A stretch of DNA of 60,687 nt from contig JAIOQZ010000041.1 in assembly GCA_021108395.1 (NCBI GenBank), forward strand, positions 1-60,687, given 5' to 3'. Below are positions 1 through 8,552 of this stretch, piece by piece. The notes below the pieces were generated by a model. The model made no database searches and was not told the origin of the DNA. It saw only the letters and a list, made by a program, of their open reading frames with translations. Origin of the DNA: Candidatus Cloacimonadota bacterium (lineage in GTDB: Bacteria; Cloacimonadota; Cloacimonadia; Cloacimonadales; JAIOQZ01). The translations under genes and the position numbers were made by a program. Each line of letters opens with the position of its first letter. Positions within the stretch are counted from its first letter, which is position 1.

Positions 1-2314
1 CACGATCGAGGGTGAGATCCCCCCGCACCTCGACATCGGATAGAAGCTGAAGCGTGTTTTGCGGTTTGGAAACAAAGTTATGCAGGAAGCTGCTGCCGGA
101 CAAGCTGATTGTCACATCCTCACCGATCATGGAAAAAGTACCCTCATCCATCAACAACGTGCCGGCGCAATTGACGTCACCCTGCACCATGAGGTCGAGG
201 GTTTCGTAGGAGGCGAAATCGAAAGTGCTGCCGGATGTAACTGTGAAATCACCGGTGAGTTTGAGCACATCGGTGAACTCAGTGCCAAAATAGACGGTCG
301 CCCCGCTTTTGTCGATGCGCAGGTCGTGCAGCCAGGCATCATCCGTGTGACACCACAGAATCGCATCGGCGCCACCCACCATCTCGATTTGTGCGATGTT
401 CATCTGCACGTCGCAATCAGTGTACAAGTGTATCGAGCTATACACGGCTATCGTGGCGCCTTCCTGAAGCTCGGTTATCTCCGAGCCATCGCGCAGATGA
501 AGGTCATCGCCAACGGTCACCAGCGAGGTAGCTGCGGGAATGTGCAGCGTACCATACAGTTCGAGGTCTTCGAAAACGGTCAGGCTGTGGTTGGGCACGG
601 TGAGCGTAACGCCTGCGCCCAGGGTCAGGTTCTGGCAGATGGCGTCGTCATACATGAGCGTTGGATCGTTGTTCGATGTGGAGGGAATGATGACATCATC
701 GGAGGAGGTTGGCACTGCGCCATATGTCCAGTTGTCCGGGTCGTGCCAGTCGTGCGAAACGGCGCCTGTCCACATGAGTGGCAGATTCGCCTCTATGGTC
801 AAAGTGAAGTTGATGTTGGTTTCAGTGGCCGAACTCACATTGGAGATAACGATGCCGCCCGGATCGCCATCTTGCAGGAACGGGTAAGGATCGGTGAAGG
901 CGTTGAATTCCGTACGGCCATAATCGGCGTTGAATGTGGCTTGCCAGATATCGCCATTCTCCCCCTGGGGAGTACCGCCTGGGCGGAATACATAAATCTC
1001 ATCGGGTGGGCCACCGGCGCTGCCGTTGCCGGCGGTCGTGTCGATACGATAGATAATCATGCCGCTGCTGCTCAGGCTGGACTCGAACATGCCTTCGTCA
1101 CGACGGTATTCCACCATGAAGTGCTCGTCTGTGCTTGCGGGAGTCGGAATCTTGTAGCAGTCGTAGGTTGATTGCGATACAGGTGATAGGTTGTACGAGC
1201 CCAAGCTGGTAATCTCCGGTATCGTGTCGAACCACTGACCGTATTTCCACTTCTGGAAAGTGAGCATGTGTTGTGGAATTTCCTGATCCCATGCCATGAT
1301 GTCCCAGATGCCTACAGGCGAATATGTGCTGTCCTCGGAGTAGTGGTAAAGGTCTGGGGCGCCCAGAGTATGGAAGTATTCGTGGCAGCAGACGCCGACA
1401 TCAATAGAGGTTTCAAGCTGCAGATTGTAGTCGTGCATAACGGCGCCGTTAACATCCGGCGGATCGTTGCCGATGGCCCACATATGAGGCCACAGCAAAT
1501 CACCCCAGTCCGACGGCGCGCCCCGAATGATCAGCACGATGTTGTCGATGTAGCCGTCATCGTCGCCGTCGAGGTCAAGATCGGGCGGAAATTGCGAATC
1601 GAGCCAGTTGAAGCAGTCGCGTATGAGCTGATGCTCGCGCTCGGCGCCTTCATCCAGCGAATCGACGTAGCCAATCTCGTTCACGCCTTCTTCGTAGGGC
1701 AGGAAGTAATCGCGTTCATGGCTGTCTTCGTAGGAAACGACGATGCCCCCGGCGTCCGGCAGAGGGTAGAGATCGCTGGTCACGTTCAACTGGCCTTCGG
1801 ACACCTCGTCGTAATACGACCACAGCGAGGGACTACCCGAGTAGCTGAGCATACCGTCGTAATACGATTGGTATCCGGTGAACTCATCCTGATCGGCGAA
1901 GCGGATGAAAACTGCCATGTTGCGCAGGTTGCCGGTTGTCGTGTCTCGAACGTTGCGGTTCAGCGGTCGCCTGCTCCACCATTGCTCACGTTTGGCGTTG
2001 TAGGCTTCGCGGTTGATGTTGACACCCGGCTCGATACCGACGGAAGCTGGATCGACCTGTTTGTAGCGGTATTGGCTGGGAGCGATGCCGTCGCCGTCCC
2101 GCAGGGCATATACCAGCCAGCCTGTGCCCGGTTCCCGCAGCAGTGTGTAGCCTTCAGCGTCATGCAGCCAGTTGTGGTATTCGTCGCCGCTGGCGAGACA
2201 CTCGACAGCGCTGCCATCGGGTTGAGGGATGGATTGCGGTACGTCACGAAGGTACGCACCGGAAAGAGGAAGCAGGAGCATGAAAAAAAGGGCAAGCAGG
2301 AACAACTTACGCAT
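1..2314 (-). CDS. M6-family (immune inhibitor A-like) secreted metalloprotease, 3' end outside window
   Basis: The reading frame starts at ATG 2314 behind a GGAGG ribosome site and stays open to the left edge, so at least 771 codons are present and the C-terminus is missing. The first 20 residues form a signal peptide (MRK followed by a Leu/Phe-rich stretch). The zinc-protease motif HEYFH is at residues 311-315, followed by TLGAPDLYHY, the usual M6 context; upstream DLDLDGDDDGYIDN is a typical acidic segment. The N-terminal pro-region (QPDGS, SGDEYHNW, DAEGYT) also fits M6 peptidases of FCB bacteria. Beyond about residue 480 the protein becomes a repetitive beta-rich region (short strands with T/S/D/G turns). 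The protein should be exported and probably carries a sorting domain beyond the window; that last point is inferred from the other cargo proteins here. It is divergent from the S8 protease gene. Confidence 0.88.
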   Translation of the reverse strand, partial: MRKLFLLALFFMLLLPLSGAYLRDVPQSIPQPDGSAVECLASGDEYHNWLHDAEGYTLLREPGTGWLVYALRDGDGIAPSQYRYKQVDPASVGIEPGVNINREAYNAKREQWWSRRPLNRNVRDTTTGNLRNMAVFIRFADQDEFTGYQSYYDGMLSYSGSPSLWSYYDEVSEGQLNVTSDLYPLPDAGGIVVSYEDSHERDYFLPYEEGVNEIGYVDSLDEGAEREHQLIRDCFNWLDSQFPPDLDLDGDDDGYIDNIVLIIRGAPSDWGDLLWPHMWAIGNDPPDVNGAVMHDYNLQLETSIDVGVCCHEYFHTLGAPDLYHYSEDSTYSPVGIWDIMAWDQEIPQHMLTFQKWKYGQWFDTIPEITSLGSYNLSPVSQSTYDCYKIPTPASTDEHFMVEYRRDEGMFESSLSSSGMIIYRIDTTAGNGSAGGPPDEIYVFRPGGTPQGENGDIWQATFNADYGRTEFNAFTDPYPFLQDGDPGGIVISNVSSATETNINFTLTIEANLPLMWTGAVSHDWHDPDNWTYGAVPTSSDDVIIPSTSNNDPTLMYDDAICQNLTLGAGVTLTVPNHSLTVFEDLELYGTLHIPAATSLVTVGDDLHLRDGSEITELQEGATIAVYSSIHLYTDCDVQMNIAQIEMVGGADAILWCHTDDAWLHDLRIDKSGATVYFGTEFTDVLKLTGDFTVTSGSTFDFASYETLDLMVQGDVNCAGTLLMDEGTFSMIGEDVTISLSGSSFLHNFVSKPQNTLQLLSDVEVRGDLTLDR

Positions 2315-2898
2315 AATCGCCTCCAGGATGAATGATGCAATTTGGTGGAGGTATCAAGATGATTCATCACATATGTTCACAATACTTTAATGAACGTGAT
2401 TTATTAAGTTGCATGTATCAGCTTGTATGTCAAGAAAAAACCGGAACTACTCATTAAGTCCAGCATGTTTTCCTTAAGGAAGAATTGCCGTCACTTGCAC
2501 TTTCCGATAACGTCTGCATCTAAGCGACGAGGCATGAATGCAAAGGAAAAAACTGCAGGCACTGGAAGTTTGCGAGAATGACTGCGACCAAGTGTTTATT
2601 GTGTGGATATATAGGGGCACTTCTTGTCGCTTCGAGATATGGAACTAAGGAAATCATGCTGTCACAAAATGAAAACATAGATGTCACTTTACACCAGAAT
2701 TGGGAGCGATAGTGACTCTTGCCATGGGGGGAGGGGGAGATTTTGCAGCTATGCTGCGTAATGTCATGCGGCGCTCTGCGGGTCACGAATGAAAATTCTC
2801 GTTGCCAGATAATCCATGTTGATTAAAATGACAAAATTGAACATCGTGAGCTTCTGCGCTCATATGATTTGAGAAAAAATTCAAAGAGGGAGATGTAT
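2315..2898. other. AT-rich divergent intergenic region between two secreted protease genes
   Basis: This 584-base gap separates divergent protease genes and should hold both promoters. A perfect TTGACA lies on the minus strand at 2433-2428, about 115 bases upstream of the M6 start, but I see no convincing -10 at standard spacing. A possible 88-codon minus-strand frame (2520-2786) has no ribosome site, no recognisable motif and odd composition, and I do not call it. No tRNA, repeat or other structured element is evident. Confidence 0.5.
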
Positions 2899-5800
2899 AT
2901 GAATCGTGTGATACTCGTAGTCAGTTTCATCCTGCTGGTTGTGACTGCCATAGCCGATCCGATGACCGACGACCTCCGCCTGGCGCTCGACACCGCCGGT
3001 GTGGACGAGTTTGTCCGCGTCAATATCCGCCTGAGCGAGCAGTATGACAGCCAGTCGCTGCTGCACGCCACCCGCGGCATGAGCCGCGACGACCGTCGCG
3101 CTTTCGTGATTGCCGAGTTGCAGGCGTTCAGCGCCACCGAGCAGGCGCCGCTGCTGCAACGTCTCGCCGAATGGGAGACCGCCGGCCGCGTGAACCGCGT
3201 ACGCGGTATGTGGCTCTCCAACGTCATCTGCTGTGAGGCGACGCCGGACGTAGTCCGCACGCTGGCCGTAGAGCCGGGCATCGAGCGCATCGACATTGAC
3301 GAGGAGCGACAACTGCTCGATCCGCGTGAGCGACGCGACAGACAGGTCGAGTTCTCTGCGCCGGACAGCCGCGAGATTACCTGGAACGTGACCCACGTGA
3401 ACGCCGACGATGTCTGGAGCCAGGGCTACACCGGCAGCGGCGTACTGGTGGCCGTCATCGACACGGGCGTGAACTACAACCACCAGGACCTCGCCAACCA
3501 TGTATGGAACGGCGGCACGAGTTACCCCTATCACGGCTATGACTTCTACAATGACGACAACAACCCGATGGACGACGACGGGCACGGCACTCACTGCGCC
3601 GGCACCGTGGCCGGTGACGGCACGGCCGGCTCGCAGACCGGCATGGCGCCCGACGCCACCATCATGGCGCTGAAGGTGCTTTCGAGCAGCGGCAGTGGCT
3701 ATGAAAGCGACGTGTGGGACGCCATCCAGTTCGCCGTGACCAATGGCGCTGACATCATCTCGTTGTCGCTGGGCTGGCAACACGCCTGGGGCCCCGACCG
3801 CTCCACCTGGCGTGACGAGTTCGTCAACGCGCTGACCGCCGGTCTCGTGGCCGCAGTGGCAGCCGGCAACGAAGGCGACGACCAGGGCGACTACCCCATC
3901 CCCGACAACGTCCGCACCCCCGGCGACTGCCCTCCGCCCTGGCTGCATCCCGACCAGACGCTCACCGGCGGCATCTCTGCCGTAGTGTGCGTGGGCGCCA
4001 GCGACTCCAGCGACAACATCGCCTATTTTTCAAGCCTCGGTCCGTGCACCTGGAGCGGCATCACCGGCTACAACGATTACGCATCTGGCATCCAGCTCAT
4101 CCGTCCCGACGTCAATGCGCCGGGCGTTAGCATCAAGTCGCTGGACTACTCCAGCAACACCGGCTATGAGTCAGGCTGGAACGGCACCTCGATGGCCACC
4201 CCCTGCGTGGCGGGCATCATGGCGCTCATGTTGAGCAAAGACATCACCCTCACCCCCGCCGCCATCGACCAGTATCTCGAAACCAACAGCGTGCCTCAAA
4301 CGGCGAACAAGAGCAACACCTACGGCTCAGGCCGCGTGGACGCGCTGGCGACCATCAACGCCATTCCCGCAGGCACAGACCCGCCCAACGCCGCCATCAA
4401 CCCCAATCCAACCGCCGGCGCCACCGACATCATCCCGCCCGACCGTCTCGCCTGGAGCAACGGCGGCGGCGCCACCTCCTACACCGTGTACGCCGGAACC
4501 AACAACGGCGCGCCCTGGACACTTTTGGACGGCGTGACAGCCACCACTCCCTGGGTGAACGTATCCGGCCTGCTGTATGACCAGCAGTACTTCTGGAAAG
4601 TCGATTCGCACAACGCCTATGGCGACGCGCTCGGCAGCGTGTGGAACTTCACCACGGCCTCGGCGCCAGACGAGGACTTCGAGAGCGGCGACTTCTCGCT
4701 CTATCCCTGGTCGTTCACCGGAGACGCCGGTTGGAACGTTGTCGGCGACGAGTCCTACTCAGGCTCACACAGCGCCGTCTCGGCCGACATCACCCACTAC
4801 CAGGACGCTGGTCTCAGCCTCAACATGGACGTGCTATCAGCCGGCAGCATCACATTTGCCCGCCGTGTTTCATCGGAGTCCGGCTACGATTATCTGCGCT
4901 TCTACATCGATGGCTCTTTGCAGGATCAATGGGCCGGTGAGGTGAGCTGGGGTCTCGTCACCTATCCGGTGAACGCAGGCAACCGCACCTTCGAGTGGAT
5001 ATTCGAGAAAGACGGCTCGGTCTCCAACGGCAGCGACTGCGCCTGGATCGATTTCATCTTCCTGCCGCCGCATGGAGCGCCCGAACCCAATATCTCCGTC
5101 AGTCCGCTTACGCTCAGCTTCGGCGACGTGAACGTCGGCGGCTATCACACGCTCGACATCAACATCATGAATACCGGCTCCGCTCCCCTGAATGGCGACA
5201 TCACCACGCCCACAGGCTACAGCGTGGCCGAGGGTCGCAACACCGGACGCAACGTGCTGAACTATAACGTAGCCGCCGGAGACGACCAGGACTTCCACAT
5301 CACGTTCGCTCCGCCGAGCACAGGCGCTTTCAATGGCACCGTTGTGGTCAGCTCGAACGACCCCGACACGCCCACCACGAACGTTTCTGTCTCCGGCATC
5401 GGCGTCGCTCCCCCGGACATCGACGTGACCCCGGCGAGTTTCAGCCTGGCGCTCCTTCCCGATCAGACATATGCTGACGCAATGGACATCGCCAACACCG
5501 GCACGGCCGACCTGCATTACACGGCGGACATCAACTACACACGCCACTCACGAGACATCCTGGTGCAGTCCGGCTTTGAAGACAGCGTCCCACCCGCCGG
5601 CTGGACGAGTGAGATTCTCGTCGGCAGCGATGACTGGGATCAAAGCGCCACGTCCTACTCAGGCAGCTACAGCGCCAGAGCGAACTGGCAAGATGTTTAC
5701 GACGCCCGACTCATCACCCCGGAGTTCGCAGCTACCGGCGACTGCCAGCTTTCCTACTGGATACGCTCGCAGGACACTCCCCAGTACGGCGGCGATTTCG

Positions 5801-7725
5801 ACATCGAGGTGTCGGTGAGCGGCGGCGACTGGAGCTCGTTCGCCACCTATAACCAGGACAGCTTCACCCAGACATTCACGCAATACACGCACGATCTCTC
5901 GTCCTACGACGGCCAGCAGATTCGTGTGGCTTTCCGCGCCTGGAACAACTATTGGAACAACGGCGTCTATCTCGACGAAGTGAACATCACCGGCACCTCG
6001 ATACCCACGGGCTGGGTCACGCTGGACGGTCAGCAGAGCGTCAACGGCATCGTGAGTGGCGCCGGCGCCGACAATATCGCTGTCGGTTTCGACAGTGCCG
6101 GTCTCGACTACGACACCTACCTCGCCGACATCGTCATCACGTCCGACGACCCGGACGAGCCTTCGGTGACGGTTCCTGTCACGCTCATCGTGACCAACGG
6201 GACGCCGCAGATCGTCGTCACGCCCGCATCGCTCAACTTCGGCCAGGTACTGGTAGGCCAGTCGCAACAGATGCAACTTTTCATCGACAACCCCGGCACC
6301 GCCATGCTCACCGGAACCATCACCACGCCAACTGATTTCTCGATTGCGCCGGACCGGTCAGCAACGTCCGACCGGACGAATGATTCACGACGCGAAACCA
6401 AGGACAGCGACACCCGCCAGGTGCAACGAAACATACTGAGCCTGAGTATCCCCGCAGGGTACTCGGAGATGTACTGGGTGAGTTTCGAGCCTGCGACCGG
6501 CGCGACATATAGCGACAATATCGTTGTCAGTCACAATGCCGGCGCCGACGAACTGGTGTCAGTGACGGGTGAAGGTCTCGCTCCTGTCATCGTCGTTTCA
6601 CCCAATTCTGTGTATTCGATGCAGGAAGTCGATACCTTGACCACACATACGGTCGTTGTGTCGAACACAGGCACAGCACCGCTCAACTGGACATCGCAGC
6701 AGCAGCAGGGTCGCGGCCAGGGTGGTCCCGACGCGTTCGGCTATACCTGGATTGACTCGAACGAGCCGGACGGCCCGGTGTACAACTGGGAAGAAATCAC
6801 CGTCAGCGGCACCGAACTGGCGCTGACCGACGACGATTACGAGGAGATTGCGCTGCCCTTCAGCTTCCCCTTCTACGGGGTTGAGCAAACATCCGTGAAG
6901 ATCGGCTCGAACGGCTACCTCACCTTCGGAATTGACGGCACCAACTATTCGCATGACCCTATCCCCGACACAAACAATCCCAACGACTTCATCGCCCCGT
7001 TCTGGGACGACCTGAAGCCGATCGGTGACCAGGGCACATACGACTGGGGCAGCGTCTATTACGAAATCGATGGCGTGAACGAGCGTCTCATTGTGCAATA
7101 TGACAACGTGGCGCATTATCACTCAACAACGCCAAGCTACTTCGAGACGTTCGAGGTGATCATCTACAGCGACGGCAGCATCCTGTTCCAGTACGAGTCG
7201 CTGATGTTGACCGATGAATCGACGGTGGGCATCGAAAACCCCGACGGCACGGACGGCCTGCAAATCGCGTATTTCCAGAACTACCTGGCAGAAGGCCTGG
7301 CCGTTCGCATCGAGCCGCCCGGTGAGGATGTCACCTGGTTGAGCCATACACCTGATGAAGGCACACTGCAACCAGGCGAGCAGCAGATCGTCACCCTCAC
7401 CTTCGATTCCGCCGGTCTCTCCCTGGGGCAATACAGCACCAATCTGCTGTTCTCCAGCGATGACCCGGTGCAGCCCAACCTGCTGGCGCCGGTAACTCTC
7501 GATGTCGAGTTCATGCCCGACCCGCCGACCAACCTTCACATCGAGATCGTGGGTGACGACTTGATATTGACCTGGGACGCCGTGCCCGGAGCGACAATGT
7601 ACACGCTCTATTACAGCGAGGACGGTATCCAGTTCCTATACCTGCTTGACACACCCGATATCACCTTCACGATATACGACATCGGGCCACTGGATTACGT
7701 TTACTTCTATGTGACAGCCCAATAG
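2899..7725 (+). CDS. secreted subtilisin-like S8 serine protease with choice-of-anchor/Fn3 repeats
   Basis: The start ATG at 2899 is chosen because a GAGGGAG ribosome site lies 7 bases upstream; ATG 2893 is too close to it. The product has 1608 residues. Residues 1-19 are a signal peptide. A subtilase catalytic domain follows a short pro-region, with Asp188 (VIDTG), His229 (GHGTH) and Ser431 (GTSMATP), so the triad is intact. Behind it come a fibronectin type III-like segment (about 495-600), two MAM/choice-of-anchor J-like beta sandwiches (DEDFESGDFS near 610 and QSGFEDSVPPAGW near 890), and several ASPM/SPD2/Hydin-like repeats marked by SFGDVNVGG, NFGQVLVGQ and SNTGTAPLNW. The last 70 residues are another Fn3-like domain. 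Unlike four other exported proteins here it shows no NPFNP sorting domain. Role inferred: extracellular protein degradation. Confidence 0.93.
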   Translation: MNRVILVVSFILLVVTAIADPMTDDLRLALDTAGVDEFVRVNIRLSEQYDSQSLLHATRGMSRDDRRAFVIAELQAFSATEQAPLLQRLAEWETAGRVNRVRGMWLSNVICCEATPDVVRTLAVEPGIERIDIDEERQLLDPRERRDRQVEFSAPDSREITWNVTHVNADDVWSQGYTGSGVLVAVIDTGVNYNHQDLANHVWNGGTSYPYHGYDFYNDDNNPMDDDGHGTHCAGTVAGDGTAGSQTGMAPDATIMALKVLSSSGSGYESDVWDAIQFAVTNGADIISLSLGWQHAWGPDRSTWRDEFVNALTAGLVAAVAAGNEGDDQGDYPIPDNVRTPGDCPPPWLHPDQTLTGGISAVVCVGASDSSDNIAYFSSLGPCTWSGITGYNDYASGIQLIRPDVNAPGVSIKSLDYSSNTGYESGWNGTSMATPCVAGIMALMLSKDITLTPAAIDQYLETNSVPQTANKSNTYGSGRVDALATINAIPAGTDPPNAAINPNPTAGATDIIPPDRLAWSNGGGATSYTVYAGTNNGAPWTLLDGVTATTPWVNVSGLLYDQQYFWKVDSHNAYGDALGSVWNFTTASAPDEDFESGDFSLYPWSFTGDAGWNVVGDESYSGSHSAVSADITHYQDAGLSLNMDVLSAGSITFARRVSSESGYDYLRFYIDGSLQDQWAGEVSWGLVTYPVNAGNRTFEWIFEKDGSVSNGSDCAWIDFIFLPPHGAPEPNISVSPLTLSFGDVNVGGYHTLDINIMNTGSAPLNGDITTPTGYSVAEGRNTGRNVLNYNVAAGDDQDFHITFAPPSTGAFNGTVVVSSNDPDTPTTNVSVSGIGVAPPDIDVTPASFSLALLPDQTYADAMDIANTGTADLHYTADINYTRHSRDILVQSGFEDSVPPAGWTSEILVGSDDWDQSATSYSGSYSARANWQDVYDARLITPEFAATGDCQLSYWIRSQDTPQYGGDFDIEVSVSGGDWSSFATYNQDSFTQTFTQYTHDLSSYDGQQIRVAFRAWNNYWNNGVYLDEVNITGTSIPTGWVTLDGQQSVNGIVSGAGADNIAVGFDSAGLDYDTYLADIVITSDDPDEPSVTVPVTLIVTNGTPQIVVTPASLNFGQVLVGQSQQMQLFIDNPGTAMLTGTITTPTDFSIAPDRSATSDRTNDSRRETKDSDTRQVQRNILSLSIPAGYSEMYWVSFEPATGATYSDNIVVSHNAGADELVSVTGEGLAPVIVVSPNSVYSMQEVDTLTTHTVVVSNTGTAPLNWTSQQQQGRGQGGPDAFGYTWIDSNEPDGPVYNWEEITVSGTELALTDDDYEEIALPFSFPFYGVEQTSVKIGSNGYLTFGIDGTNYSHDPIPDTNNPNDFIAPFWDDLKPIGDQGTYDWGSVYYEIDGVNERLIVQYDNVAHYHSTTPSYFETFEVIIYSDGSILFQYESLMLTDESTVGIENPDGTDGLQIAYFQNYLAEGLAVRIEPPGEDVTWLSHTPDEGTLQPGEQQIVTLTFDSAGLSLGQYSTNLLFSSDDPVQPNLLAPVTLDVEFMPDPPTNLHIEIVGDDLILTWDAVPGATMYTLYYSEDGIQFLYLLDTPDITFTIYDIGPLDYVYFYVTAQ

Positions 7726-7736
7726 AACGGACATGA

Positions 7737-7768
7737 CAATAGCGGACGGCTTTTGCCGTCCGCTATTG
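7737..7768 (+). terminator. strong hairpin after the S8 protease gene
   Basis: A perfect 14-base-pair stem (CAATAGCGGACGGC and its complement) with a TTTT loop starts 11 bases after the stop codon. The following bases contain only a broken T-rich stretch, so it may act as a terminator or as an mRNA 3' end stabiliser. Confidence 0.7.
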
Positions 7769-7780
7769 CTTATCTCAAGA

Positions 7781-7993
7781 CAGGGGCGCCGCCCCTGAAC
7801 CCCGTCCACTTTTTGTAAAAAGTGGAATCAAAAACTCTTGCGGAAACTTCGTTTCCTATGTACAGAAGAGTGTTATACATCAAATCAATGTATAGTTTGC
7901 AATTTGTGCACAGGATACGCAGTATCCGTTAAAGCTTTTTGGTCTCACCTTTTTCTCGAAAAAGGTGAGCGGGGGTGGGGGCGGAGCCCCATC
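7781..7993 (+). repeat. dispersed hairpin cassette, copy A (longest copy)
   Basis: The interval holds consecutive short palindromes: 7781-7797 (CAGGGGC/GCCCCTG), 7806-7825 (CCACTTTTT/AAAAAGTGG), 7842-7856 (GGAAAC/GTTTCC), 7913-7927 (GGATAC/GTATCC), 7944-7969 (CTCACC.../...GGTGAG) and 7978-7990 (GGGGC/GCCCC). The same order and linking words (CTGAACCCC, GCGGAAACT, CCTATGTACA, CCGTTAAAGCTTTTTG, GTCT) recur near 40.7 kb and, in shortened form, near 59.3 kb. Stem bases differ between copies in a paired way. This copy lies between the 3' ends of the S8 protease gene and the tRNA-Ser/tadA unit. No protein is encoded. Confidence 0.85.
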
Positions 7994-8001
7994 TCAAATT
8001 A

Positions 8002-8090
8002 TGGCGGAGAGGCTGGGATTCGAACCCAGGGACCCCAAAGGAGTCAACGGTTTTCGAGACCGTCCCGTTCAACCGCTCCGGCACCTCTCC
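8002..8090 (-). tRNA. tRNA-Ser (anticodon CGA), CCA encoded
   Basis: On the minus strand the sequence folds as a type II tRNA: acceptor GGAGAGG pairs with CCTCTCC, the discriminator G is followed by a genomic CCA, the anticodon stem ACGGT/ACCGT carries loop CTCGAAA with anticodon CGA (reads UCG), a long variable arm is present, and the T arm has GGTTCGAATCC. The 5' end overlaps the 3' end of tadA by 22 bases, so the tadA stop codon lies in the D-loop region. It therefore appears to be the last element of the tadA transcript. Confidence 0.96.
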
Positions 8091-8545
8091 GCTCGTTTTT
8101 GTACAAAGAACTTTCGCAGCAACGCCGCCGATTCCTGGGCCAGCACACCCCACCGGACTTGCGGCCGGTGGTTCAGTCGCCTGTCGGCCAGTACATGATA
8201 GAGGCTGCCAACCGCCCCAGCTTTGGGGTCGTGCGCTCCGAACACCACCTGCCCCACGCGGCTGAGAACAATGCATCCAGCACACATCAGGCAGGGCTCC
8301 AATGTCACGTAGAGCGAATACTCGTAAAGAAATTTCTCGCCGTCGGCCAGCGCTTGCTCGATAACACGTTTCTCGGCATGTCCCAACGGGTTGCGCCGTG
8401 TAATGTTATGCGCCCTGGCCACGACTGCGCCATCTCGCACCAGCACCGCGCCAACAGGCACCTCGCCAGCCTCGAACGCTTTCTCAGCTTCGGCCAGCGC
8501 CTCGCGCATGAAACGCTCGTCTGCTTCGCCGAGCGCCTGTTCCAT
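8069..8545 (-). CDS. tadA: tRNA adenosine(34) deaminase TadA
   Basis: This 158-residue protein has the complete zinc deaminase signature: H56-A-E58 and PCLMC with Cys85 and Cys88. TadA converts A34 to inosine in tRNA-Arg(ACG) so that it reads CGN codons. Length and motif spacing fit bacterial TadA; the segment after HAE reads KRVIEQAL rather than the common IxAL form, a small deviation. It starts 7 bases after the ugd stop codon, so it belongs to the same transcript. Its last seven codons run into the tRNA-Ser gene, so mature tRNA can form only by cutting into the mRNA 3' end or from a separate transcript. Confidence 0.95.
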   Translation of the reverse strand: MEQALGEADERFMREALAEAEKAFEAGEVPVGAVLVRDGAVVARAHNITRRNPLGHAEKRVIEQALADGEKFLYEYSLYVTLEPCLMCAGCIVLSRVGQVVFGAHDPKAGAVGSLYHVLADRRLNHRPQVRWGVLAQESAALLRKFFVQKRAERCRSG

Positions 8546-8552
8546 CGTCTGC

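Noticed and set aside
59-2335. Two long plus-strand frames (370 and 355 codons) at the left edge
   Set aside because: They are antisense to the M6 metalloprotease, whose minus-strand frame has a signal peptide, HEYFH motif and ribosome site; the plus-strand frames show no recognisable motif.
2520-2786. An 88-codon minus-strand frame in the protease intergenic region
   Set aside because: No ribosome site, no motif, and irregular composition; chance frame more likely.
7781-7993. CRISPR array
   Set aside because: The repeated words are palindromes of different sequence with unequal spacing, not equal direct repeats with unique spacers; no cas gene is present in the window.
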